Shown here in pieces: positions 25,923-33,798 of a stretch of DNA of 64,000 bases. The DNA is taken from assembly GCF_013391105.1 (NCBI RefSeq), contig NZ_CP058335.1:1426001-1490000 (forward strand), written 5' to 3'. The translations under genes and the position numbers were made by a program. How positions within the stretch are numbered: the first letter of the stretch is position 1; every line of letters begins with the position of its first letter. Below the pieces are notes generated by a model. The model saw only the letters and a program-made list of their open reading frames with translations, was not told where the DNA came from and made no database searches. The stretch comes from Natronomonas salina. Lineage in GTDB: Archaea; Halobacteriota; Halobacteria; Halobacteriales; Haloarculaceae.

Positions 25923-26525
25923 ATGAGTGACGCCGAGACCCCCGACGCCGAGCGCGCTGGCGACGACCGGCCGACCTGGGACGACGAGTACCTCGAGACC
26001 GTCGGCGGGCGGCTCCACCACAACTACGACCTCGAGGCCGACTACCGCGTCGACGGCGAGTCGTTCCCCCTGTACGGCCACATGGAGATCCACAGCGAGA
26101 AGCACTTCCTCCACCCGGCCCTCTCCTTCGCCCACCACGAGTCCCACGAGCACCTCTTCGTCCGGCGCGCGGAGCGCGTCACCGAGGCCGACCTGCGACG
26201 GCTCGTCGACCTCGGCCACGAGCTCGCCGACCGGTGGATCGACCCCCACGAGGAGCACTACAGCACGGAGTTCACGTTCGTCGTGATCGCAGCCGAGATC
26301 CCGGAGAACGTTCGGTCGTTCGTTGCCGACCTCGACGAGCGGCAGCTTCTCAAGTACGGCTTCCACGGCCACTACGAGGTCAACCTGGTGGTGGCCGCAC
26401 CGGAGGCCCGGGACCTCGTCGCCAGCGACGAGGCCGACGTCGAGGAGGCGTTCCGGACGTGGACGGAGATCGAGCGGCAGGAGCCCGGACTGCTCGACCT
26501 CGTCGCTCGCCGATTGCAGCTCTGA
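25923..26525 (+). CDS. Conserved hypothetical protein, His-rich, 200 residues
   Basis: Not recognised. The N-terminus is acidic and probably disordered (MSDAETPDAERAGDDRPTWD). The core is rich in His: RLHHNYDLEADYRV, GHMEIHSEKHFLHPALSFAH and HHESHEHLFVRR, then the mixed alpha/beta region TEFTFVVIAAEIPENVRSFV and LKYGFHGHYEVNLVVAAPEA. The His clusters could bind a metal, but no catalytic motif is clear. A TATA-like CTATTTATCC about 130 bases upstream suggests a longer leader than usual here. It is a single gene facing the convergent cstA-like gene. Confidence 0.6.
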   Translation: MSDAETPDAERAGDDRPTWDDEYLETVGGRLHHNYDLEADYRVDGESFPLYGHMEIHSEKHFLHPALSFAHHESHEHLFVRRAERVTEADLRRLVDLGHELADRWIDPHEEHYSTEFTFVVIAAEIPENVRSFVADLDERQLLKYGFHGHYEVNLVVAAPEARDLVASDEADVEEAFRTWTEIERQEPGLLDLVARRLQL

Positions 26526-26573
26526 CCGGTCGCCGGAGCGCTCCGGCCGGCGGCGAAGAAGGAGACGGCGTCG

Positions 26574-28439
26574 TCAGTCGTCGTCCGCTTCGGGCTCACC
26601 CCCGTCGGCCACGGCCGGTTCGTCGCCGATCCGTCCGAGATCGCGCAGGTTGCCGTAGCCCATCCAGACCAGCGACACGGCCAGCCCGACCAGCGTCAGC
26701 GCGATGACCAGCTGGACGACCGCCGACACCTGCCCGAGCAGCGTCGTCTCCGCCTCGGCGGTGATGCCGAGCAGCCGGCCGCCGAGCACCTGGTACAGCG
26801 ACACCCACAGCAGCCCGGCGACGGTGATGACGACCATCAGCGCCATCGGGACGCCGGTCGAGACGAGCTGCTTGGTCTCGTCCCAGTTGGCGAGCCAGAC
26901 GGTGACGGTCAGCAGCGCCATCGCCGCCAGCAGCTGGTTGGCGCCGCCGAACAGCGTCCAGAGGTCCTCCCAGCGGCCGCTCCCGAGGAGGAAGAACGCC
27001 GCGATGACGATGATCGCGGTGCTGGCGTAGCGGTTGGCGCCGTACTCCTGGACCGTCGTCTGTGGCGTCCCGACGACCTCCTCGAGCATGTACCGCCCCA
27101 GCCGGCAGGCGGTGTCCATGCTCGTCAGCAGGAACGCCGAGAGCACGAGCGCCATGAACACCTCGCCGACGGCGAACGGGACGCCGAGGGCGGTCAGGAT
27201 GGCGCCGCCGCCGAGCGCGAAGTTGGGGAGTGCGAGCCCGATGCCGCCCGTGGCCTCCGGGGCCGCGACGACCGCGACGGCGCACAGCGCCACCGCCGCG
27301 AGCAGCCCCTCGGCGAGCATGCCGCCGTAGCCGATGAGCCGGGCGTCGGTCTCCTTGTCGAGCTGCTTGGCCGTCGTCCCGGAGGAGACCAGCGAGTGGA
27401 AGCCGCTGATCGTCCCGCAGGCGATGGTGATGAACAGCAGCGGGAACAGCGGCATCAGCGGGAGGCTGTCGGCGAACGGGCTGCCGCCGCCGAAGAACCC
27501 GTTCCAGGCGCCCAGCGATATCTCGAAGCTGAGCGCCGAGCCGCCGGTCGTCGCGTCCATCCCGGTGACGAACGTCCCGACGATCACGGCGAGCAGGGCG
27601 CCGCCGACGCCGGCGTACAGCAGGAACGACGACAGGTAGTCCCGGGGCTGGAGCAGCAGCCACACCGGCAGGACGCTGGCGGCCCCGCCGTACAGCAGGA
27701 CCACCAGCACCCAGGCGCCGATGTTGGCGCTCCCGAGTAGCTCCGGCATCCAGAACGGCGCCGAGTCGAGCAGCACGAAGGTCCCCTCGGGGTGCTCGCC
27801 GACGATGGCGAGCGGCGCCTGGATGCCCGCCCAGACGGACGCAAACACGCCCGCGACGAACACGACGGTCCCGATGGCGAACGGCAGGTCCAGCTGGTAG
27901 AGCCAGACCCCGAACACGACCGCGAGCCCGATGTAGATCAGACTCGACGTCGCCGCCGCGGGGTAGGCGTCGAAGACGAGGCCGATGACCAGCGCGAACA
28001 CCGCCACCACGAGGATGATGAGCAGGAAGGCGAACCACAGCAGCATGTTCTTCCCGCGGTCGCCGAGGTACTGACCGATGATGTACCCGATCGACTTGCC
28101 CTCGTGGCGGACGCTGCTCGACAGCGAACTGAAGTCGTGGACCGCGCCCAGCAGGGGGTTCCCGATGGCGACCCACAGCACCGCCGGGACCCACCCCCAC
28201 ACGAACGCGGCCGTGATGGGGCCGACGATCGGCGCGCCGCCCGCGATGCTCGAGTAGTGGTGCCCGAGCAGCACTGGTCGTTTCGCCGGTACGTACTCCT
28301 GGCCGTCCTCGTACTTGTGAGCCGGTGTCTCACGCTCGTCGTCCAGTTCGAGGAACTGGGACAGGTACCGTCCGTAGCCAACGTACGCGACGGTGAACGT
28401 CGAGAGCACCAGCGCCACGATCCATATTACTCCTGCCAT
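26574..28439 (-). CDS. Carbon starvation protein CstA-family transporter
   Basis: 621-residue membrane protein with about 16 hydrophobic helices. Family signatures near the N-terminus are YEDGQEYVPAKRPVLLGHHY, the following FSSIAGGAPIVGPI-like segment and the loop VHDFSSLSSSVRHEGKSIGY; the middle has CGTISGFHSLVSSGTTAKQL. CstA and its relative BtsT are peptide or pyruvate transporters induced by carbon limitation in bacteria. The acidic C-terminal tail is unlike bacterial members. Single-gene unit, about 110 bases from the ArsA-type gene upstream. Substrate in haloarchaea is unknown. Confidence 0.9.
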   Translation of the reverse strand: MAGVIWIVALVLSTFTVAYVGYGRYLSQFLELDDERETPAHKYEDGQEYVPAKRPVLLGHHYSSIAGGAPIVGPITAAFVWGWVPAVLWVAIGNPLLGAVHDFSSLSSSVRHEGKSIGYIIGQYLGDRGKNMLLWFAFLLIILVVAVFALVIGLVFDAYPAAATSSLIYIGLAVVFGVWLYQLDLPFAIGTVVFVAGVFASVWAGIQAPLAIVGEHPEGTFVLLDSAPFWMPELLGSANIGAWVLVVLLYGGAASVLPVWLLLQPRDYLSSFLLYAGVGGALLAVIVGTFVTGMDATTGGSALSFEISLGAWNGFFGGGSPFADSLPLMPLFPLLFITIACGTISGFHSLVSSGTTAKQLDKETDARLIGYGGMLAEGLLAAVALCAVAVVAAPEATGGIGLALPNFALGGGAILTALGVPFAVGEVFMALVLSAFLLTSMDTACRLGRYMLEEVVGTPQTTVQEYGANRYASTAIIVIAAFFLLGSGRWEDLWTLFGGANQLLAAMALLTVTVWLANWDETKQLVSTGVPMALMVVITVAGLLWVSLYQVLGGRLLGITAEAETTLLGQVSAVVQLVIALTLVGLAVSLVWMGYGNLRDLGRIGDEPAVADGGEPEADDD

Positions 28440-28576
28440 ATGCTACCACACCCCGACTGTTAGGTGTATCAGTAATAAAATTATGTGCACGTTTTTGTCG
28501 GTTGTTGCCGGCTCACCCCACTCGCTGCCATCTATCGGCAGCCGCCCGGCCAGTCCCGCCTCACGCCGCCGACCCG

Positions 28577-29539
28577 TCAGTGGCCCAGCGCGGTCGACAG
28601 CGCCAGTTCGTCGGCGACCTCCTCGAGCAGGTCGCCCTTCACCTCCCGGACGCGGGTCTCGATCTCGGCGGCGACCGGGACCTCGAAGCGCTCGCGGATC
28701 TCCGCGAGCCGCGCCCGCTCGGTCTCGACGCGGTCCCGGAGGAACCGCGCGCCGCGGCCCTCCTCCTCGGGGTCGGGTTCCGGCGTCAATCTGTTGACGA
28801 CGAGGCCGTCCACCCGCAGGTCGGCCTCGCGCATCGACGCGAGCGCCCGCTCGGTCTCCCGGATCGACAGCTCGTCCGGGTTGAGCACGAGCGTGAACGA
28901 CGACTCCTCGCGGAGCGTCTCGCCGGCGTAGGCGAAGGTCTCCTTGCGCTCCTGCAGTCGGGCGACGATGGGGTCGGACTCGATCAGCTCCGCCGTCCGC
29001 TTCTCGCCGATGGCGGCCCGCTCGAAGTACTCCACGCTCTTGCGGCGCTTCGAGAGCAGCTGGTCGATCCACCGCTCGAGGTACTCCGGGAGCGCGAGCA
29101 GCCGGAGGGTCCCGCCGGTCGGCGAGGTGTCGAAGACGACGCGGTCGTAGTCGTCGGCGCCGCGCATCACCTCGACGAACCGGTCGAACAGCGCCGCCTC
29201 GTAGGCGCCGGGCGTCCGGTGGGCCATCTCGAGCTGCATCGATATCTCGTTGACCATCGCGGGGCTGAGCTGCTCGCCGAGCTGACGGCGCAACTCCTGG
29301 AAGTGCTCGTCGACCGCCTCGTCGGGGTCGATCTCCATCGCGGAGAGGCCGTCGTACCCCGCGACGGGGCCGGGTTCGTCGTCGAACTGCTGGTCGAAGA
29401 CGTCCGAGGTACTGTGGGCGGGATCCGTCGAGACGACCAGGGTCTCCAGGCCGTCGCGGGCGCACTTCAGCCCGTAGGCCGCCGAGACCGTCGTCTTGCC
29501 GACGCCGCCCTTGCCGCCGAAGAAGGTGAACGCGGCCAT
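28577..29539 (-). CDS. ArsA/Get3-type ATPase
   Basis: 320-residue P-loop ATPase of the SIMIBI class. The deviant Walker A is at the N-terminus: MAAFTFFGGKGGVGKTTVSA (residues about 8-16), followed by switch I region STDPAHSTSDVF, the switch II DTSPTGGTLRLLALPEYLER and VLNPDELSIRETERAL. A single ATPase domain, as in eukaryotic and archaeal Get3, rather than the doubled bacterial ArsA. Get3 delivers tail-anchored membrane proteins; archaeal members bind similar helices in some studies. It overlaps its upstream neighbour in a TGATG arrangement, which suggests a stoichiometric partner. No arsenic-resistance gene lies nearby. Confidence 0.88.
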   Translation of the reverse strand: MAAFTFFGGKGGVGKTTVSAAYGLKCARDGLETLVVSTDPAHSTSDVFDQQFDDEPGPVAGYDGLSAMEIDPDEAVDEHFQELRRQLGEQLSPAMVNEISMQLEMAHRTPGAYEAALFDRFVEVMRGADDYDRVVFDTSPTGGTLRLLALPEYLERWIDQLLSKRRKSVEYFERAAIGEKRTAELIESDPIVARLQERKETFAYAGETLREESSFTLVLNPDELSIRETERALASMREADLRVDGLVVNRLTPEPDPEEEGRGARFLRDRVETERARLAEIRERFEVPVAAEIETRVREVKGDLLEEVADELALSTALGH

Positions 29540-29835
29540 CAGAAGTGGTAGGTCTGGCCCTTCCGCTCGACCAGGGAGTCGCGGTCCCACATCCGGCGCT
29601 GCCAGGCCTCGAACTCGTCGCCGAGGAACGGCAGCAGTTCGGCGGTGTAGTAGGAGACCGGACTCGGGATGCCGAAGGCGTCCGGGAAGCAGGCGAGCAT
29701 GAAGGCGTCGGCGAGGTCCTCGGCCTCGTTCTCGATGGCCTCGAAGGCCGGGTGCTCGATCATGCCGTGGTACAGCCCCCGCGCCCACACCCGCAGCCGG
29801 TCGATGAAGTCCTCGATTCGGTCGGCCAGCGACAT
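29539..29835 (-). CDS. Hypothetical protein coupled to the ArsA/Get3 ATPase
   Basis: 98 residues, mostly helical, not recognised: MSLADRIEDFIDRLRVWARG, then MIEHPAFEAIENEAEDLADA, FMLACFPDAFGIPSPVSYYT and DEFEAWQRRMWDRDSLVERK. It has a single hydrophobic patch (ADAFMLACFPDAFGIP) but no clear membrane helix. Its TGA overlaps the ATG of the ATPase by one base (TGATG), so the two are translationally coupled and probably act together. No metal-binding or catalytic motif. A cofactor or substrate-handling partner of the Get3-like ATPase is inference from position. Confidence 0.7.
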   Translation of the reverse strand: MSLADRIEDFIDRLRVWARGLYHGMIEHPAFEAIENEAEDLADAFMLACFPDAFGIPSPVSYYTAELLPFLGDEFEAWQRRMWDRDSLVERKGQTYHF

Positions 29836-29896
29836 GTCCCCCGGTACCGCACAGCACGGGATAAGGGTACCGCCCGTTGCGGGACCGGGCCCGCGG

Positions 29897-30214
29897 TCAG
29901 AGGTGGAGCAGCGCCACGAGCGCGAGGACCACGAGGACGCCGATGACCATGGCGTAGACGAGCTTCCGGAAGCGGACGGCGGCCGGGACGGTCCGGCGGA
30001 CGAGTGGGTTGGCGGTCCAGACGTAGCGGTAGTAGGAACTGCCGACGGTGGCGGCCGCCAGCCCGACCGACGCGGTCACCGCCGTCGGCTGCCCGACGCC
30101 GTGGGACTTCAGGTAGAGCGGGCCCCAGGCTATCGCGATCATCACGCCCAGCAGCGCGACCACGAGGAACGGGACCGGGTCGACGGGGGTCCCGTCGCTG
30201 TTCCGGAGCCGCAT
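29897..30214 (-). CDS. Small integral membrane protein, unknown function
   Basis: 105 residues with three predicted helices: PFLVVALLGVMIAIAWGPLYL, the middle TAVTASVGLAAATVGSSYYR and the C-terminal VYAMVIGVLVVLALVALLHL. The start MRLRNSDGTPVDPVPF is polar, and a basic loop RRTVPAAVRFRKL sits before the last helix. No family recognised. It is upstream of the ATPase pair on the same strand, 61 bases away, and could be part of that unit. Confidence 0.62.
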   Translation of the reverse strand: MRLRNSDGTPVDPVPFLVVALLGVMIAIAWGPLYLKSHGVGQPTAVTASVGLAAATVGSSYYRYVWTANPLVRRTVPAAVRFRKLVYAMVIGVLVVLALVALLHL

Positions 30215-30316
30215 CGCCTAAGAGTGGGTTCCGCTGGCGCATAAGGACTCGGACGGCCGCGAACCTCGCCGCGACGGGCGGGGGATTTACGTCGGTCTCG
30301 CCTCCACGGTGGGACG

Positions 30317-30493
30317 ATGGCCACCGACGGCGACCCGCGCGTCCACCTCCTGCTCAACCTCGTCCTGTCGGCGCTGTTCGTCGCAGTCGTCCTCCGGGGC
30401 CTCGACTTCGTCGGCGCCCTGGATCTGACGATCCCCCGGCTGGTCGTCGGGACCCTCGCGCTGATGCTGCTCACGCACGTCGTGACGCGGTAA
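30317..30493 (+). CDS. Small two-helix membrane protein, 58 residues
   Basis: ATG at 30317 opens MATDGDPRVHLLLNLVLSAL, a first helix continuing LFVAVVLRGLDFVGAL, and a second helix LTIPRLVVGTLALMLLTHVV ending TR. The N-terminus is acidic and the C-terminus basic, consistent with a membrane micro-protein. It sits alone between two divergent minus-strand units. Its coding character (acidic plus hydrophobic, regular codon third-position GC) supports it, although it is short. No function is known. Confidence 0.6.
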   Translation: MATDGDPRVHLLLNLVLSALFVAVVLRGLDFVGALDLTIPRLVVGTLALMLLTHVVTR

Positions 30494-30535
30494 CGGCCGG
30501 GCGAATCGGACGGACACCGGTCGGCCCGGCGGCGC

Positions 30536-30949
30536 TCACTCGACGTCCTCGGCGAGCGCGTCGAGCGCCCGCCGGAGTTCGCCGCGGCGCTTCCAGGCGG
30601 CCAGGCGGTCGGTGAGGAACGCCGGCCGAAGTCCCATCCCGACCGTCGACGACGCCGTCACGGCGGTCCCCTCGTCCTTCGGCGCGTACGTCAGCGTCGT
30701 CTCCATGGTCTCCAAGGGCTGGCCCTCTCCCTCCTCCTGCTCGTAGTAGAAGCCGTCCTCGCGCTCCTCGAACCGCAGGGTCAGCTCCAGGCCCGAGCCG
30801 CCGGCGACGACGAGCGTGTCCGAGGCCCGCTCCCGGACGTCGAACACCGAGAAGCTCCCCTCGTAGGCCACGATGGACGCCGGGTCCAGGGCGCGCTCGA
30901 CCCGGGCGGGCTGGGCGCGGACGAACCGGGAGACCTCGACCGTCCGCAT
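30536..30949 (-). CDS. SRPBCC (START-like) domain protein
   Basis: 137-residue small-molecule-binding fold. Starts MRTVEVSRFVRAQPARVERA, with the family pattern of a strand, an ARVERALDPASIVAYEGSFS helix, then strands LTLRFEEREDGFYYEQEEGE and METTLTYAPKDEGTAVTASS, and a C-terminal helix AAWKRRGELRRALDALAEDV. Typical haloarchaeal members are polyketide-cyclase-like or unknown. It starts two bases after the stop of the upstream quinone oxidoreductase gene, so the two form an operon. Confidence 0.75.
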   Translation of the reverse strand: MRTVEVSRFVRAQPARVERALDPASIVAYEGSFSVFDVRERASDTLVVAGGSGLELTLRFEEREDGFYYEQEEGEGQPLETMETTLTYAPKDEGTAVTASSTVGMGLRPAFLTDRLAAWKRRGELRRALDALAEDVE

Positions 30950-30951
30950 CC

Positions 30952-31917
30952 TCAGGGCTCGACGACGAGCTTCCCGAGGAAGCTGTCCTCCATGACGGCG
31001 CGCTGGGCCTCCCCGGCCTCCTCGAGGTCGTAGCGCCGGGCGACCTCGACGGAGAGCTCCCCGACGTCCATGAGGTGGGCGACCCCGCGGAGCGGGACCC
31101 GGAGGTCCGGCGTGTTGAACATCGACATGAACGTGTAGGTGACGTCCTTCGAGCGGGCGGCGCCGTCGTTCGTGAACCCTGGGGTGGGGTCGTTCTCGCC
31201 GATGCCGACGACCCTCGCGCGCTCGGCGGCGACGTCGGCGTCGAACTGGAGGTAGTCGTCGAGGCGGTGGTCCAGCACGACGTCGACGCCGCCGTCCGAG
31301 GCCGACAGCACCTCGTCGGCGAGGTCGTCGCTGCCGTAGTCCAGGACGACGTCTGCCCCCAGGTCGGCGACGGCGTCGTGGTACGTCGGCGAGGCGGTGG
31401 TGATCGTCCGCGCGCTCACCGCGTCGGCGATCTGGACTGCGGCGTGGCCGACGCCGCCCGAGCCGCCGTGGACGAGGCAGTACTCCGCCGGGTCGAGGGC
31501 CGCGTGGTCGACCAGCGCTCGCCAGGCCGTCCCGGCCACGACCCCCGCCGCGCCCGCCTCGGCGGCGTCGACGCCGTCGGGGAGGTGGACGACCCGATCG
31601 GCCGGCACCGTCGCGAACTCCGCGTAGCTGCCCTGGTGGCCGGCGTTGCCGATGCCGGTGCCGAAGACCCGGTCGCCGGTCTCGACCCCCTCGACGTCCG
31701 CGCCGAGTTCGACGACGACGCCGGCGACGTCGACGCCGGGCGTGAAGGGGAGCCCGACCGGCTCGTAGGAGCCGTCGCGGAAGTACGTGTCCACCGGATT
31801 GACGCCCGCGGCGTCGACCTCCACCAGCAGTTCGTGCTCGCCCGGGTCGGGACGCGGCACGTCCTCGACGCTCATCACGTCGGTCCCGCCGTGCTCGGAG
31901 AGGCGTACAGCTCTCAT
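30952..31917 (-). CDS. NADPH:quinone oxidoreductase-like medium-chain dehydrogenase
   Basis: 321-residue MDR-superfamily enzyme. Start chosen at MRAVRLSEHGGTDVMSVEDV (ATG at 31917). The GroES-like first domain has PGEHELLVEVDAAGVNPVD and LPFTPGVDVAGVVVELGADV; the zinc-binding Cys/His ligands of alcohol dehydrogenases are missing, as in quinone oxidoreductases. The nucleotide loop is LVHGGSGGVGHAAVQIADAV. NADPH-dependent reduction of quinones or enones is expected; the true substrate is unknown. Cotranscribed with the SRPBCC gene downstream. Confidence 0.87.
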   Translation of the reverse strand: MRAVRLSEHGGTDVMSVEDVPRPDPGEHELLVEVDAAGVNPVDTYFRDGSYEPVGLPFTPGVDVAGVVVELGADVEGVETGDRVFGTGIGNAGHQGSYAEFATVPADRVVHLPDGVDAAEAGAAGVVAGTAWRALVDHAALDPAEYCLVHGGSGGVGHAAVQIADAVSARTITTASPTYHDAVADLGADVVLDYGSDDLADEVLSASDGGVDVVLDHRLDDYLQFDADVAAERARVVGIGENDPTPGFTNDGAARSKDVTYTFMSMFNTPDLRVPLRGVAHLMDVGELSVEVARRYDLEEAGEAQRAVMEDSFLGKLVVEP

Positions 31918-32011
31918 GGTGGACGTTCGCACGCGACGGAGGGCTATAAGGATGCGTGCCGAGCGACCAGGAGAGGGAAGATACTTCCCGTTCGCGCGAT
32001 ACCCTTCCTAC

Positions 32012-32185
32012 ATGAGTGAGTTCACCGTCCGGGGCACGTTCCCGGCTCGCTACGGCGACCAGGAGTTCGAGAAGCAGGTCGACGCCCCGAACGAGGACGT
32101 CGCGGTCGAACGCGTCTACTCGGAGTTCGGCTCCCAGCACGGGCTCAAGCGCACGCAGATCGCCATCGACGGGGTGGACGCATGA
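32012..32185 (+). CDS. rplX: Large-subunit ribosomal protein LX (eL20/L18a-type)
   Basis: 57-residue ribosomal protein: MSEFTVRGTFPARYGDQEFE, then KQVDAPNEDVAVERVYSEFG and SQHGLKRTQIAIDGVDA. The pattern matches archaeal LX. Overlaps pfdA by four bases (ATGA), so translation is coupled. An ATACTT element at 31981-31986 preceded by GGGAAG could be the promoter. Confidence 0.93.
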   Translation: MSEFTVRGTFPARYGDQEFEKQVDAPNEDVAVERVYSEFGSQHGLKRTQIAIDGVDA

Positions 32186-32643
32186 GCCTCGGCGGCGGCG
32201 GTGGCGGCGGCGCCATGCAGCAGATCCAGCAGCAACTGCAGGCCCTCGAGGAGGAGAAGCAGGCCATCGAGGCCGAGATCGAGAGCGTCCGCCAGGAGCA
32301 ATCCGAGATCGACGAGGCCATCGAGGCCATCGAGGCCCTGGAGACGGGCTCGACGGTGCAGGTGCCCCTCGGCGGCGGCGCCTACGTCCGCGCGGAGGTC
32401 CAGGACATGGACGAGGTCGTCGTCGGCCTCGGCGGCGGCTACGCGGCCGAGCGAGACGGCGAGGGTGCCATCGAGTCCCTCGAGCAGAAGAAGGACACCC
32501 TCGACGACCGCATCGAGGAGCTCGAGAGCGAGATCGACGAGGTCGAGGAGGAGTCCGAGAACCTCGAGCAGAAGGCCCAGCAGGCCCAGCAGCAGCAGAT
32601 GCAGCAGATGCAGCAGCAGATGCAGCAGCAGGACGACGAGTAA
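32182..32643 (+). CDS. pfdA: Prefoldin alpha subunit
   Basis: 153-residue subunit of the hexameric chaperone that passes unfolded proteins to the thermosome. Two long coiled coils bracket a central beta hairpin: first coil MQQIQQQLQALEEEKQAIEA, hairpin region GSTVQVPLGGGAYVRAEVQD, second coil EQKKDTLDDRIEELESEIDE. The C-terminus is unusually rich in Gln and Met (QQQQMQQMQQQMQQQ with DDE), encoded by a CAG-rich stretch near 32590-32630. The start overlaps LX by four bases; ftsY follows six bases after the stop. Confidence 0.93.
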   Translation: MSLGGGGGGGAMQQIQQQLQALEEEKQAIEAEIESVRQEQSEIDEAIEAIEALETGSTVQVPLGGGAYVRAEVQDMDEVVVGLGGGYAAERDGEGAIESLEQKKDTLDDRIEELESEIDEVEEESENLEQKAQQAQQQQMQQMQQQMQQQDDE

Positions 32644-32649
32644 GGCCCG

Positions 32650-33768
32650 ATGTTCGACGGACTGAAAGACAAGCTCGGCCGCTTCAAGGACGACGTCGAG
32701 GAGCAGGCCGACGAACCGGACGACGCCGAGGCGGAAGCCGCGGCTGAATCGCCGCCCGACGCCGAATCCGAGCCCGCCGACCCAGCAGCGCCGGCCGAGG
32801 AGACCGCGGAGTCACCCGCGGAACCTGCCGACGCCGACGACGGCGGCGCCGACGAGTCCGACTCGGACGACGGCCCAGGGCTGGCGAAGAAGACGATGCT
32901 GGCGGCGACGGGCAAGACGATCATCACCGAGGAGGAGCTCGAGGAGCCCCTCGAGCAGCTTGAGCTGGAGCTGCTGCAGGGCGACGTCGAGATGAGCGTC
33001 GCCCGCGAGATCACCGACCAGATCCGCGAGCGGCTGGTCGGCGAGACGCGCAAGCAGGTCGAGTCCGGCGAGCAGGTCGTCCAGCGCGCCATCGCCGACG
33101 CCCTCCGGGAGGTCATCGGCGTCGGCCAGTTCGACTTCGAGCAGCGGCTCGTCGACGCGGAGAAGCCGGTCGTCGTCGTCTTCACCGGCGTCAACGGCGT
33201 CGGGAAGACGACCTCCATCGCGAAGATGTCCCGCTGGCTCGAGGAGCGCGGCCTCTCGTCGGTGCTGGCCAACGGCGACACCTACCGCGCCGGCGCCAAC
33301 GAGCAGATCGAGGAGCACGCGGGTGCCCTCGACACCAAGATCATCACCCACGAGCAGGGCGGCGACCCGGCGGCGGTCATCTACGACGCCGTCGAGTACG
33401 CCGAGGCCAACGACGTCGACGTCGTCCTCGGCGACACCGCCGGTCGACTCCACACCTCCAACGACCTGATGGCGCAACTGGAAAAGATCGACCGCGTCGT
33501 CGACCCCGACATGACGCTGTTCGTCGACGAGGCCGTCGCCGGCCAGGACGCGACGAACCGCGCCAGGGAGTTCAACGACGCCGCCGAGATCGACGGGACC
33601 GTCCTCACGAAGGCCGACGCCGACTCCCAGGGCGGCGCCGCCATCTCCATCGCGCAGGTGACCGGCAAGCCGATCCTCTTCCTCGGCACCGGCCAGGGGT
33701 ACGACGACCTCGAGCGCTTCGACCCCGACGTCATCGTCGACCGGCTGCTCGAAGGCGACGAGGACTGA
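32650..33768 (+). CDS. ftsY: Signal recognition particle receptor FtsY
   Basis: 372-residue membrane-associated GTPase that receives SRP-ribosome complexes. The first 80 residues form the acidic, low-complexity A region typical of halophilic FtsY. The N domain has LAKKTMLAATGKTIITEEEL and helices up to about residue 175. The G domain has G1 FTGVNGVGKTTSIAKM, the I-box region DTYRAGANEQIEEHAGALDT, DTAGRLHTSNDLMAQL and TKADADSQGGAAISI, and ends with LFLGTGQGYDDLERFDPDVI. Forms an operon with LX and pfdA, a common archaeal arrangement. srp54 does not follow here. Confidence 0.96.
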   Translation: MFDGLKDKLGRFKDDVEEQADEPDDAEAEAAAESPPDAESEPADPAAPAEETAESPAEPADADDGGADESDSDDGPGLAKKTMLAATGKTIITEEELEEPLEQLELELLQGDVEMSVAREITDQIRERLVGETRKQVESGEQVVQRAIADALREVIGVGQFDFEQRLVDAEKPVVVVFTGVNGVGKTTSIAKMSRWLEERGLSSVLANGDTYRAGANEQIEEHAGALDTKIITHEQGGDPAAVIYDAVEYAEANDVDVVLGDTAGRLHTSNDLMAQLEKIDRVVDPDMTLFVDEAVAGQDATNRAREFNDAAEIDGTVLTKADADSQGGAAISIAQVTGKPILFLGTGQGYDDLERFDPDVIVDRLLEGDED

Positions 33769-33798
33769 GCTTCTCCGGCCGCGACGACCCTCCGGGGG

